NCBI RefSeq assembly: GCF_000006565.2
Contig: NC_031479.1
Span: 868,001-932,000 of the forward strand
DNA length: 64,000 bases
DNA from: Toxoplasma gondii ME49
Lineage: Eukaryota; Apicomplexa; Conoidasida; Eucoccidiorida; Sarcocystidae
Reading direction: 5' to 3'
Shown here piece by piece: positions 49,948 to 62,835 of the stretch. The notes under the pieces are model-generated. The model searched no databases. It was not told the DNA's origin and saw only the letters and a program-made list of their open reading frames with translations. Numbering within the stretch: position 1 is the stretch's first letter; the number at the start of each line of letters is the position of its first letter. Both the position numbers and the translations under genes were made by a program.

Positions 49948-50769
49948 CGAGTTTTCAGATCAAAAGAGAGCTACACTGAAGCGAAAATTTACCACGCGTG
50001 TCCGGATTGACCGTGTCATCTATATTGGCCTTTTGGTACTATACAACCTGCGCAACAGTCCAGCATGCACCGGATATATCCAGCGTCTGCGGAGCCGCTG
50101 CCCCATAGTTGACACACGACAAACTCAATAGATTCCTCCTGTCGGCTCTTCCCACATGAAGTGCACGTAACGCATTCTGGAACCATGAATCCTGATTTTC
50201 TTCTTAATTCTGGAGTTGGGTCGTGTTTGGAGCAGCTCACTGGTGTGGAACCGCTTTTTTCGTAGCAGCCTGCTGCTATTCTAGCTGGAGGGAAGGTCAA
50301 CATTGCAGCATGCGGTACTTACTTCAGCCCGTGGCTTGCTGACCTTTGCACATGCTTCTAGGTTTACCGATTTCCACCGTTCTGGCCTTGTGGTTTTCTT
50401 TTGGCTGCCGTCGGTGACCCTTGCTGGAGGCGGTTGCCCACAGTTTCAGCCGAATCTAGTTGTACGTTGAGACACCGGGTTACACAGAGCCTCGTTTTTC
50501 CCCCCCGCAACATTTCTACGACGGTCCGGCAAAAGCTGCTTCTCGTGACACCTGCGTGCGACGTGAACGGTTCGTACCCGCTTGCCCGCGAAGTTTATAG
50601 CAGCTGGCTAAACCGACACCTTTTCAATAAATGAATGTACTGAAGACGAAGGATCCACCATTTGCATGTCCCCTTCCGTTCTTGTCCAGCGCCGTGCGGA
50701 TCCAAGTTCCACTGTAATAGCAGAGCTTAGTCACACTGAGAATTACTGCTGCACACGCCGTCAAATGGC

Positions 50770-50800
50770 TGCATGCGCGGCGCTGCCGCATGCATGCGCG
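50770..50800. promoter_or_regulatory. Clustered TGCATGC motifs upstream of CLS-type gene
   Basis: TGCATGC occurs at 50770-50776, and GCATGCATGCG follows within 20 bp, about 330 bp before the start codon at 51122. TGCATGC is a known over-represented promoter element in Toxoplasma and is bound by ApiAP2 proteins in apicomplexans. Assigning these sites to the downstream gene is an inference from distance. Confidence 0.5.
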
Positions 50801-51121
50801 CGTCTTAACTTGAAAAGTTTGTCAAACCACGGAATTGTTTCAGCAAGCTGCCAGGAGGCAACTCCTTTTCCCGTTGAAAAGGGACACACCTGCTTTTATC
50901 TGGGAGAGAGACTTTTTTCTCTCCTCTCTTTCTTCCTCACGACCTTTCCTTCCCCTCGACGTGGCGGACGAACGCCGCGACAGATGTCTGCAGTTGTTGA
51001 ACAAGGTAGCTAGCAACTTGACATGCCCACCATGTCGTAAGCTTTCCTCTACAGGTTTCTCCTTTCTGTCTTACTTTGTCTCCTCAAAAATTTTTTGTTG
51101 GCGGTTTCCTCACCAGAAAAG

Positions 51122-54100
51122 ATGGTCCCTCCGTCCAGCTCTGGCCTCCCGTCGAGGCGCTGCGCTGCGGCGGTGCTTTCCGCGTCGCTCGGCAGCCTCG
51201 CCACTTTAGCGGCACTGAAAGAAGACGAAGAAAAACGATTCTCTCGCCCCGCTTTCTTCTCAGTTGCATCGTCGCTGACGTCTTCTTTCATGGAATACGG
51301 AACAAATGCCTCCATCGTAGGAGACTCTTTCTGCGCTGCCCGAGACTCACGGCGACATAGCAACGGCAGTCTCTCCCATGTTTCCAATGGAGAAGGATCC
51401 CGTCTCGAAGAGAAGAAAACAAACAGGTTTTTTCCTCTACGGGGGACGAACGATGCTGACAACACTGCACCTGCAAGGCCTGACGGACGGGGACGGCAGG
51501 GTGGAGGAGCGACAGATGTGAAGGGTTCTGTGGGTGAAGGACATGCTGGAATCACCAGTCAGAGACAGGAAAGAACAATTTGTCTCTTGCAAGTGCCTGT
51601 CAGCTCGCTACCTTCTGAAGCCGTGAATGAGAACAAACAGGCGGGGTGGAAGGGTCACGTGCGTGAGAAACACCTCAGAAGGGAAGTGAGAAAAGGCGCT
51701 CAATGGGCTCAAGCGCATGCGGAGCCTGGCACCTTGTTGTCCAGGTTCTCTCCAAGTCGCCTCCATCGAAACGCAGTCTCTCTTTGCGCCTCGGATTCTC
51801 CTTCTCCCGGCTCTTCCTTGTCTTCGTCTTTCTGCTCTCTGCCTTGTTCTTCCTCGGCTACATCTGGTTCTTTGTCGAAATTCTCGACGAAGCTCAGCAA
51901 TTCTTCTTCCTCAGGGGATGCGTCACTCGATATACCCTCTCACGTCAGGCGCGCTGTCTCTCGTCTTCGTCTTTTCCAAGAGCAGCAGAGACGCGAGGAG
52001 AGAGACGGAGGCGCAGAACCAGCAGCTGCGGGAGGACCTTGTGGGCCAGGTGCGGAGACAACCCAAATAGATTCAGAGGCCAGGACATCGCGAGAAGGCG
52101 AACGACGAGAACAAGGCGCCCCAGGTGTCACGCGTCGCGGCCAAAGTCTGCAACTGTCGGAAGCAGATTTTTCGCGTCTTGTAAGTGCCTAAGCCAAACA
52201 CGAGACCCACTAGTGACGGCGATTCTACACTCTGTGGGAATAAATGTGCAGGGTCGAGTCCTTACTTGGGTCAAGACATACAGATCTGCGTATAAGGGGC
52301 ACACATCCAAATGTAACGCACAGCACAATCTACATATATAAATAAATATATATACATACATATATATACATATATTTATCTATATAATTACATATACATA
52401 ATTACATATATATATATATATATATATATACATAAAGACGTACTTCTGTACGCCACTGACGTTTAAGTATGCATATACTTGTGAGGTAGTGCGGATATGA
52501 TGGCTCCTGCACGGACTGCAGAAGGAGGAGGAGAAAGGCAAGAATAGCCTCTTCTTGTCACAGAGAGGAACGAACAGAGGAGAGTGTTTCTGCCAAGGAA
52601 ACGGTTTCCTGTTCTGGTTTGAGGTCGCCCTGCGCCTCTGCGTTTCGGTGTGTTGCCGCTTTTCTCTGCCCTGCAAGAGACCTGTGAACCTGCCCCTGTC
52701 AGGTGAGGGGCTTATGTCGATGCGCGACGAAGAGCGGCTTAAAGTGCAGATATATAAAATGAGGATTCCTAGAGGATTTCACGTAGCGTACCTTTCCATG
52801 CACTCAAAGTTACGCAGTTTACTGGTAAGTGCGAAACGCGAGAGCTATAAAGATAAGCTGAGCAAAGAGTCTCGAGACAGAACCGACAGTAACGACTGAA
52901 CTCTAGACCAGCAAATCCCGATGAGGGGCAGAAAATCCGAGAGTCAAAAGGCACTTCCGTGTGGTCTTAGCGTTCGCGACAACACAGTCCTCTTCACTTC
53001 CGGTCGCGTTTCCTCTCCATCTGAAAAAGTGCAACTTCTCGTTTTTCTTGTCTGTTCTTTCTCCGCTTCCGTTTGGCCGCAGGAAACACAGTGGTTAGCA
53101 TTGATGGAACGCGTGAAACACTTTGGTCGTTTGTCCAGCGGGAACAGTGTAAAGATTTACCACGAAGGTAGGCAACTCGAATACGCTTTTTTGTCTGCCG
53201 TCTGGGTTAAGGCCCCGCTCCCGATCCAGTCTAGGAGTTTTTGTCGTTTTCGTTTCATCTCAGAGTTGTCGTGGACCTCTTCGTTCAGGTGACACTCCCC
53301 TCGTCTTGTCTTGGGGGTCTTCCGTTCCTCCACACACCTCGTCCCCAGGCCGCCAACGCCTCCTCTTTTTTCTGTTCTGTTTGTCGTCGCTTTCTTCCCC
53401 TTGTTCGCTTTGTCGTCTTGCACCATTGCCCTCCTGTATCGCATTTTCCTCGTTTTCGTTCTCGGATGGGCGCTATGTGCTGCGTGCGTCTCCTTTTCCT
53501 TCGGTGAGAGCGACGCTGGAGACCACTGAAGAGGCAAACACTCGGTGGTCAGTGTCGTCGTCTCCCTGCTCATGCCTTGGCTGTCTGTGTTTAGGTCCTC
53601 AGTGCTCTCGCTTGTGTTGGGCTTCCCATCGATAAATCACAAATGCGGTCGACGCTTTTCAGTTCCATGTTCTTCTTCGCCTTCTCGGATCCTCCTGTCT
53701 GAACATTCCTGAAACCTTCTTTGTGCGAATCTCTATTTGGCGGCTCGGAACTCGATTCCCCAAGAATCAACGCGGCCGCCTGGATACTGAATTCATGAGC
53801 GTGGACAATGCAGCTCCTCGCGTGCCATCCTGCTCTTCTGTGATTATATCCCACCCACTGCATATCTCTCCGTCGCAGCTCTCTTCGCTTCTGTCATGAC
53901 GTCTAGTGCATGCGCACGACGTCCCCCTCTCTTCCTCCTTCTCTTTCCGCACACGCCTCTGCTTTCTCTGTGCGCCTCTTTTGTTTTGGGCCGTTCCTCT
54001 CTCTCTGTTGCTGTTGATTCCCTCCTCCTCTCTGCGTCTGTCTTTCCCTCTATCGGCCCTCGCTCGCGTCCTCGCTTCTGTGATTTCTTAAGGAAAGCAA

Positions 54101-57100
54101 AGGCCAGCATACGGAAAGAGAAGAAGACCGGAGCAGAGAGGTGACCCTGCGCACGGCTCTCTGGACCACGAAAAATCATTCCTCCACATAAAAGGTGTGA
54201 GTGCTGAGTATGTGCAAGCTGTTAAAGTGTACTATAACGCATAATACATACCCTGAAAATTGTCTCCAAATTTTAAGTTGAAAAACCTGTATGTGTCTTC
54301 AAATCGATCGCTTGCTCGACTCTTTTTTTCACTGTTTCCAGGGGACAAGGCCTTCTCGTCGATCTTGCGGACCCTCCGAAATGCAGAGAAAACGATTCTA
54401 ATGGAATTTTACATTTACGACAACTCCAGCATCGGCCGAACTATCAAAGATGCTTTGTGTGCCGCGGCGCGGCGAGGCTGCTTTGTGGTGCTCGTGGTGG
54501 ACTGGGTAAGCGACGGAGAGACGTTCTTGGCTTTTCTGTGTCTTCGGCATTCCTCGCTTTCCTTCGTTTACATTTTCGTGGAGGTCGCGGTTTTTCACAA
54601 GAGTCCAGGCTTCATTAGATGCCTCCGGTGTTTCATTGTGAGCTATTATGCGAGTCTGAGTCGCGTTTACCATTTGTGCAGAGACACTCTCAGTTAGAGT
54701 GTAGTAGTTACCATCGCTGGGCTGCGTGCACGGTTCTAGGTGCACGGTTCGCGAACCCACTTTGATGTTCTGAGGTTTCTGGCGGAGCCCACCAAGCCTT
54801 CCGACTGCTGTAAAGAGCACCAGGCAGCTGTATGCTTGCGTCTGAGCTTCCTCTCTCTGGAGACTCTTCTCTCTGTTCTCCGGCGTTTTCCGTTTGCAGG
54901 TGGGGGGGTTCAACATGCCAACGGCGTGGCAAGAGGAACTCGTTGCTGCAGGCGTGAACATGGTGATTTTCAATCCACCATTTCCTTTGAGTGGAGGGTC
55001 TGCGGACGCGTCTCCGCAGTCTTCACTCTCGTATCTCGCTGCGACAGCGAAGCACATCCTGGCCTATGGGAAGGATCTCTGTGGCACCCTTGTTTTCTCT
55101 TCGCCGCCTCGGAAGCCGCACGATGCGCGCGGCTGTTACGCGGAGGCGTCCTCGCCGTTCTCTCTCTCTTCTGGCGAGTCACCTTCTCTCTCTGTGGGGT
55201 CGCAGAAGGACGCTGGTGCCTCGCTTGCTTCTGCGCTTCTGGAACATCAGAAAGAGCCTCGAGACTCCCCCAACACGAAGGAGTCTTCACGGAGTGACAG
55301 CCGGGCACAGGCACCAGGCTCTCTGTGGGCGGAACGCGTGGGGCCGATCCCTTTCCGCGACCACCGGAAGAACCTCATTGTCGATGGAAAGGTGGCTTTT
55401 GTGGGCTCGTTGAACGTTTCTGAGGACGCAGTCGGTAAGACTTGAAACCGCGTCGAACAGGGTGTACATAGGGTTGGGTTTCTCTGCCTCGTCGGCACTC
55501 TGAAGGGTGACGATAAACAGCTGCAAAAGAGAGAGAAGTGTCTGTACACTGTCGTAGGTGTAAAACGACGCCATCTCGTTACTGAACAGATGCCCGGAAA
55601 AGCAAACAGGTACCGGTTTCGTGTATTCAGTGCAGAACGAAAACTTGAGGAGTCTCCTGAAGTGAAATCAGATCAGGGGCGTTTCGAGTTTTATGTTTTA
55701 GTCTATGTTCTACAATGTACTTTGCTTTTCTCTTCACTAACAATTTACGAACGTGTTCCGAGTAGATTCTCGTTTCCATTCTACATTCGGTCGACCACGT
55801 TTTTGTGCATTTTGGGCTGGTGACGACGTTGGCTTCGAAAGGCAGCAGCCGGCGACGGGAACTCAGGTCGCTGCCTGCGACGCGGGCCTGTTTCGTATTT
55901 GGTGTATTTCGACTCATGTGACTCGAGGACTGTACACCTGCAGTGCGAGGCAACTCCAACCTCTTGGAAGGAACCGAGTCGGCTGTGTTTGGGATTTGCA
56001 GGCGAGAAGTTCGGAGGACGAAACCACTTCTACGATTTGCATGTACGGCTTCGAGGCCCCGCAGTCAAGGCTCTGGAGTCTCTGTTCGTCGAGACGCTGG
56101 ACACCTCAAATGCTCGCTCTCTCAGAGATCGGCTTGTGGCGCATCTGGCGCGGGTCGAGAGAGAGCAAGACATGCAGACACTGAGGTTTCACAGCGAGTT
56201 CGAGGGATCGGAGAGACACGCTGGAGACCCAGAAGGACTCGCCAAGACGAGGGAGAACAGAGAGAGCGAGCAGCTGTCTACCCGGGTTTGGCCTGACAGA
56301 GCGGAAAGGAGCGGCGCGGTGGCGGATCTACAGGCGGACACACGTGAGAGTCTGGCCACGGCTTCTTCTCTTCACGCGTCTTGTGTCGACGGCTCTGTTT
56401 TGCCGGACGCTTCTCCCTCTTCCGTCTCGGCGTCTTCCATTTCTTCGTGCGTATCCCTAGTTTCACCACTGGCTTTGATCAAGTTCTCCTGGTCCAACCT
56501 GCAAGCGCTGCTGCGTGCGCTTCTGCCGTCGATCGCGAGCAGAGACAGAAACGCAGAAGTGCAGGAAACAGAGGAGGGTCGACACCTCCTTCTAGGGTGG
56601 AAGGCTGTGAGGGTCTCTCGCCCAAGAGTGGAAAACGAGGGAGTCGAAGAGGATGACGACGCCGACGACGCGACTGATGTTCTGGTTCAGGTGAGTGGGT
56701 TACGAAAACACGATTGAGAAACTACCTCTGTGCTGAACGTTTGAGACAACTCAGCTTCTAGTCCCCAGAGTTCCTTAGTTTTGTGTTTAGTCTTTGCAAC
56801 GACTTTTTAAGACTTGAAACGTTTACAGAAGAAGTCAGCAATAATACTGAAAACATTCACAAAATATGCTCTGGAGGTTTTCCTTACAGCTGAGTTTGAT
56901 CCTCAAGGTAACAAGCTGAGCGTTCGCCGTACCGCAATTCGACTCGCCTTCCGTTTTTGCGCTTTTTCGTCTCCTGCACTGTCTGGCATTCCACGGTTTC
57001 TTCGAAGCTTCGTGTCGCGCGGGGTTGTTGGTCTGGCATGTGTGACGAACGCCCTCTGTTTGTCACGCGTTTCACGAAAACGTCTCGTGCGCGAGTTCTG

Positions 57101-60100
57101 TGCGGTGTAAAAAGAGTCTTCGTCGAAACCCTGTCAACGATTTCTTTCAAAATGCACTCTCCTGGGAGCAAATGCGTTTTCGGGGAGCTACAGTCACAAC
57201 AAACCTCCCTTCTCCAGTTTTAAAGTTCCGGCATTTTGACTCGCGTCTTCTTCAGGTTCTCGAAAGCAATGTGATGCGGAATCAGAGGTCGATTCAGGCT
57301 GTCCTCAAATCTGCGATTTACAATGTAAGCTGCAAAAGAGAGACGAGACGCATCTGCGTGGCGTTTTCCCTTCCGAAAACTCTATCGTTTTGTGACAGCG
57401 CTTTGTCCCCTGGAAAGATGCCGCCCTCGACGGGTCCCGTCTCCTGCTGGTTGTGGAGCTTCCTGTGTTCCCCCATTGTCCGCTTACACGAAACATGTTT
57501 TTTATAGACTTTGTCTCCCTGTTTTCTTCTCGTGTGCAGGCGACGGTCTCTTTGTATGTGACAGCAGCCTACTTTATTCCACCTGGATTCCTCCGTCGCG
57601 CGCTTCAGACAGCTCTCGCCAGGGATGGGGTCGACGTGTCTCTGCTTCTCTCCGGGGAAAGCGACGTTTGGGGCGACGTGTACGCAACAACATACGTCGC
57701 TCGAAAATTCCTGGTGGGTCACCAGCCGCGCGAGACCCGCGTCGCTCTCTCTGCGTTGTTTCTCCCTTGTCGCGGAGCCTTTTCTCTCCTAAAAACCTGT
57801 CTCTCCACGACGCAGGGAAGAGGCGCGTGGGGACGCCAGACGACGCGAGTTGCTGGGCCGTCCACGCGCCCCAAACCGCGGACTCTCAGCCATGCTCAGT
57901 GGTCCAGCTCGGTCTCGACTGTCGCATCTCCTCGAGTTCGTTGCCCGTCGGTTTCGCCGCTGTTTCGGCCGTCGTGACCCTTTGTTGTCCTTGCAGCGTT
58001 TCGTTTCCTCTCGATTGCCCTCTCACGAGTCCTTGCCCTTTCGGTTGTCTCCTTCCTGAGTTGCACGTGGATGATAGAGACGCGTCGTTCTCTGTGTCGC
58101 CAGGTGTCGTCAAGCAGAGAAAGGCGACTGGCTGGGATGTGTATCGGGTCTGACTAGGCAAACGCAGAGTACCCGTTCCGTTCGCTTCAAACTCTCTCTG
58201 CTGGGTTAGTCAGTGCAAAAGACCGACGGTGGTTCCACAGGCACACGCGACTCTGTCTGTCTGGAGGCGCCTGTGCAGCTGCTTCTCTCGTTTCGTGCCT
58301 CCTCATCTGCTCCAATTGCTACATTTTCGAACGCACTGGTCACTCGCTCGCGGGAAGTTCCATGATCGACGACGCCCGGGCTCGCGCTGACGAAACGTTG
58401 GCAGACGTCGCGCGTCTGTTCTCTCTCGCGTTTCGCAGATATGTCGATGGCGTTTTCTGTGGGTTCTGAACTATGCGTTTCAGACGAAACAGCGACGACA
58501 CGCGTTTCTGTCGGCCGACTGGGAAGTGGATCCGTCGTTTCCCCAGAGAGTGAGGACTTTCTTCTCTTCTCTCCTGCCCGTTCGACGACAGCCGACTCTT
58601 GACGCCTACTGTTCCACGCCTGTCGACGAGAGCGGATCTGGACAATCCTTTGCTGAGGACTCTGCCGCTTCTTCTGGGGTCTCGTCCATTGCCCAGAGCG
58701 GCCCAGAGAGACAACGACGAGAAGAAGGCAGTGTGGAGTCTCAGGCAGGAGGCGAGAGGGCGGAGAGGCGGAGGCCCAAGAGGTGGAGGAGTCTGAGGGA
58801 GCATGCAGAGCCGAGGGGAGACGCGTCCGTCTACTTTCTGACGTCCCGTCATTGCCACGCGAAAAACATCGTCGTAGATCACTTGTGGAGCACCACTGGA
58901 TCTTTCAACTTCGACAGGTGAGCTTCTGTAACTCCTTCTCGGAGTAGACGTGACTCGGACCGTCAGGCAGTGACAAACTGTGTGTTGGGTCGGTTTTTTG
59001 TTTCTAAATCGGGGGCCTTTCACTAATTGCGTTTATGAAACAAGATTAGTTCATGTAGCCAACACGGTCCGGTTGTTTCGGAAAAACGCCCTTAGAGAAC
59101 GGTTCTCCGATCCCCCCCCTCGTATGGTGTTCCTGATCTTCAAGACCTACTCGCCACGATCTGTGTGTTCTCCCGTTTCGTCTCAGATTCAACGCAGAGC
59201 CTTTTCTCCGCGCGTATTTCCACCTTCTTCGTCTTTCGCGCAAAAAGCGGCTGTGTGTGTATCTTTCTCTTCTCGTGTAGATATACATAAACGTGGATAT
59301 GTATAAACCTACAAATGCATAGATATGCATATATATATATATATATGTATGTAATTGTGTAGATTCATGAACCAAGAAGCGTTTACATATATATATATAT
59401 ATATCTAGGCCCATGTATATTTTCTCCCATCCGTTTCCTCTCAAACCGGGTTTCTCTGTTGTTATAGGATTCCCTTAAGATGCACAGCGTCCTGTTTCCT
59501 GCGGCCGCGTGGGCCGCGCATGTGCGTCGTCTGTCCCTGTCTCAGGTTTTCTTCGCGGCGCAACATGGAGGTGCTTGTGGCTTTTCTTGACCCTGGGATT
59601 GCTCTCAAATTCGAAAATCTCTACTGGAGACATGTGCAGAGCGGCGAGGCAGAGCAAATGACTGTCGAGCAGTGGAGTAACCAGTCTCTCGTCAAAAAGG
59701 TCCTTTGCTTCTTCTGCTACTACATCACCCGCTTTGCAGGTAAGACAGGCGGCCACAAATTCCTAAACGCATCTGCGTGCAGCCAGTCCTCGGCCTTTTG
59801 CAGCGGGTGGCGGGAGAGGGTGGAAGCTGCGCGTCAAAGTTCGAGCCTTTCTGGAACGCCCTAGTGGCATCGCCAAGCGGGATGTATCCCACCGCCGATG
59901 TGCGTCGCCTGATGCAGATATCTAAGGGGAATGCGTCGGGGAAAGAGACGAATTTGTAAGGACATGGTCGTTTTTTTATGCAGACTTTTACATCTATATT
60001 TGTATATTTGTATATTCGTGTATGAGTATTCATCTGGGAAATCAATACATCGTCACGCAAGCTACCATGTACATACGTGCATATAAAGGCGTATACTTAG

Positions 60101-60383
60101 ACAAATACGTGTATATGCATACCAGGGGTCGGAGTGGATTTGCCACATTCATATATATATATATATATATATATATACGCTCACATCGATCCGTATGCAG
60201 GTGATTACAGGGATGCACATGTGAGGGGTATAGATATTCGCATGCATGATCGTTGTATTCAGGCATGTGCGTCTCTGCGCCTGACGATGTCGTCTTCTCT
60301 CAGGTGGACTTCATCGAAATGTTCTCTCTGTCTGCTTGACTTTGTCTGTGACCAGGAAAGAATTTCTTCGATGGACTTTCTGA
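51122..60383 (+). CDS. Cardiolipin-synthase-type phospholipase D protein (~1224 aa, 11 exons)
   Basis: Exons: 51122-52180, 52678-52824, 53083-53167, 54342-54505, 54900-55434, 56002-56690, 57256-57324, 57540-57713, 58439-58917, 59546-59739 and 60304-60383. All introns are GT-AG and phase-consistent. The first PLD domain has LEFYIYD-like MEFYIYDNSSIG and the HKD motif HRKNLIVDG (His640, Lys642, Asp647) followed by GSLN. The second has SIQAVLKSAIYN plus YVTAAYFIPPGFL and the HKD motif HAKNIVVD (His1114, Lys1116, Asp1121) followed by GSFNFDRFSSRR. This order matches bacterial-type cardiolipin synthases, which join two phosphatidylglycerol molecules or use CDP-diacylglycerol. The N-terminus is Arg-containing with no acidic residue for ~40 positions, compatible with mitochondrial import. 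About 400 low-complexity residues precede the first domain and long insertions interrupt both. Another PLD-superfamily enzyme cannot be excluded. Exon 9 could instead begin at 58484, and the short last exon is inferred. Confidence 0.85.
52328..52433. repeat. AT-rich microsatellite in CLS-type gene intron 1
   Basis: About 105 bp of TA, CATA and AATA units, ending in a long pure (TA)n run, lie in the intron between exons 1 and 2. Confidence 0.9.
59322..59405. repeat. Paired (AT)n tracts in CLS-type gene intron 9
   Basis: Two AT runs (about 59322-59350 and 59385-59405) lie either side of a short mixed segment in the intron between exons 9 and 10. Confidence 0.9.
60151..60178. repeat. (AT)n microsatellite in CLS-type gene intron 10
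   Basis: A 28-bp run of alternating A and T lies about 125 bp before the last exon, in sequence otherwise full of GTATAT and CATGTA words. Confidence 0.9.
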
Positions 60384-62500
60384 CCAGCGACGCCGGGCAG
60401 TCTTGAATCGTCTCCTGATTGCATCGTACCTCGAAGATATGCCTGCGTCAGATCTCTCGACGTCTCTGCTCTGGGGTTTCCAATAAAACTACCGACGCCG
60501 TCTCCAAGCACACCTCCAGGGATGCTACACTGCGGTACACCTGCCTAGAACAGGGATTCTCTCTACTCATATATATATATGCATATATATACTTATATCT
60601 GTTTGTATACATGCATACATATGACTGTATATGTGCATCTTCATGTATGGTCATATATGCAGGTATATGTATGTATGCGTGTATAGGTGTATATGGTTCT
60701 AGGTTGCTGGAAATCGCGTTACGTTGCTGTGGCCCGGAAGGAGCGCGAAGTTCTCAGACTGTCGACGTCGTATCGTGTTTAATTTTCACTTAGACAACTG
60801 GCAATGCTTGTGGGTACAGGTACACGAGGTGGGTTTCGCCGGAGGAATTCTGAACTCCAAATCTATGTTTCTCGCAGCGGATCGGCATGCAGACAGGGAG
60901 CCGCCGTGGTAGAAGTATATGTATATCTAAAATAGTAGTCCACGTCGTTACATTTCCTCCCGACAAACAACTTATAAACCATCCCGTCTGACAGGCGGTT
61001 TCCCCCAGTCGATTCCACTGCTCATACGTAAAGTTATGCTCAGTGACTAAATATTAGCAGCCCACGTCAAACATGCGACATTTGTGCTTTCCATGGAAAC
61101 GATTGGGGAGTCCAAAATTACCCAATCGAACGCGATCCATGTTTGGTTTGCGCCATGCCATGTTCGAGCTGCATGCGGCATCCTCGCAGCTTGATAATTG
61201 CTGCCGTCTGTCTCTGCGAAACGTCCGTGGCGAATCCACTGAAGCTAGTTTTCAGTTACAGTTGCTCCCATAAGAAACCTGCGAGCAGCCGCAAGGATGA
61301 GCTTGGCACTTTTGAGATTCTTTCTCCAAACTGGGACTTCTGCCACGGCGGAGTTTGTGGACTCTGGCTACAAGTACCTGCTCGTGCGACGCTTAAGGTC
61401 GGAACTGCGTGCCTCAGAATACGAACATGACGCATTCTAGTTTTGAATTGGCGACGCCAGCTGACCGTGTGTTGCTTAACACAAGCAGAGCAGAAGGAAC
61501 CAGCAAATCTGGGGATAAATTACTCTAACGGGTGCTGGCAGTAACCGCTTGACGAAGTCAAATTCAGAATACGGGTGACTGCATAGCTCTCGTGTGCTGC
61601 GTAAAGTTTCGGAGGATTCATAGCGGCAGAGCGAGACAGTTCAAGTCTAGTCAAAATCCGAGAAAAAGTACCACAATACGCCTACTGTCAGCTAACGCAA
61701 ACTCAAGAAAACGGGAGAATACTATACAATCCTGTCTAAAAAATACCTGAGGCTGCCTGACTTGCTGCATGCAGCCGGGAGCGAATTTCTTGGACCCCAC
61801 ACAAAAGGCGAAGCCCGTGAGTTCTAACGACGGAATAAGGAATCGCAGTGGGAATGAGTAGGTTTTTTCTTCTTTCCACTTGTTTTCCCTCTCCATCCTT
61901 TGTCACTTTTTCCCGTTTTTCCTCGCCACCACGGGACTCCCCGTCCTGCTCGTGACTTCGCTTCTTGTCTCATTGCATGACGACTACTTTTCGCCCTTTG
62001 CATGCACGGGCAAAGTGGATTTCTTCTCTATTTTTCATTACCCTACACTGCGAAATTCGTATCAAATTTGAACCTTTTCTGCGTTTGCTGTACCAACGCA
62101 AGCTGTCCGCATGCGAAGTTTCCACTCCGTTGACCCGTGATGAACAGCCAGGCTCTTGCTTTTTGTACAGGAAGAGGACGCTTGTCGCTTTCCTTAATAT
62201 TAAAGTTTTATTCAACTGCCCTCATCGAAAGAAGTCAGTTGCCAAGCCTCTCTGTCCCGATCTTTTTTTCCGAGAGTCTTCTTCAGTCCAGAGTCGCTTC
62301 GTCGCTTCTACTGTCTCCACTCTCTCGAACTGTTTTCTGAAGCTCCCCTTGTCCGGACTTTCTTTTCTGCTTTCCTCGTCTTCAAGCGGTCTTGTCCCCG
62401 CTCTGTCTGCCTGTCCTTTTCACTACCCTATCTCCTCCCTGTTGTCTGGTGGCGTTGTGGTATATTTCTGCGCCTCGCTCACTTCTGTCCAGAAAACGCG
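60384..62500. other. 2.1-kb tandem intergenic region
   Basis: This lies between the stop of the CLS-type gene and the start of the YTM1-like gene, both on the plus strand. It should contain one 3' untranslated region and one promoter. The first 300 bp are rich in TATATG and GTATAC words (AT repeat at 60569-60690). The last 600 bp become pyrimidine-rich towards the start codon at 62501. No supported gene. Confidence 0.55.
60569..60690. repeat. TATATG/GTATAC-rich repeat tract
   Basis: About 120 bp of imperfect TATATA, CATACATATG and GTATATGTATG units lie just after the CLS-type gene, probably in its 3' untranslated region. Confidence 0.75.
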
Positions 62501-62800
62501 ATGCCTGCCTCCACGTCGTTGTCGGCTCTAGCCGACTCGGCTGTTCCTACAGCGGAGACTGCGGGAGAGGCCAGCCGCCATGGAGAGGCCTTTTCGACCT
62601 CTTTGGACGCCACAGACAGAACTGTGGAGGGGAGATCCGAAGTTCAGATCCACTTGTCGACAAATCTTCCGGACATCTTTCGACTGCCAGACCAACCGTT
62701 CGTCGTCCCAGGAAGCTACCGACGACTCGAGCTCTCCAAGGTGCGCAAACGCGGTCACTTCTCCTCATGCAAAGCCGGCATGCAGGATACTTTATGCATA

Positions 62801-62835
<35 letters not shown>

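Larger units (their letters stand above)
47531..51121. promoter_or_regulatory. 3.6-kb divergent promoter region
   Basis: This separates the starts of the minus-strand alpha-galactosidase and the plus-strand cardiolipin-synthase-type gene. It should contain both promoters. The end nearest the latter carries two TGCATGC sites (50770-50800) and long pyrimidine stretches (50910-51080). Minus-strand frames between about 48.2 and 50.3 kb include one with a signal-peptide-like start (49947), listed separately. Confidence 0.5.

Noticed and set aside
52254..52264. B-box-like GGGTCGAGTCC near the CLS-type gene
   Set aside because: One mismatch to the B box, no T stem and no cloverleaf; it lies inside intron 1.
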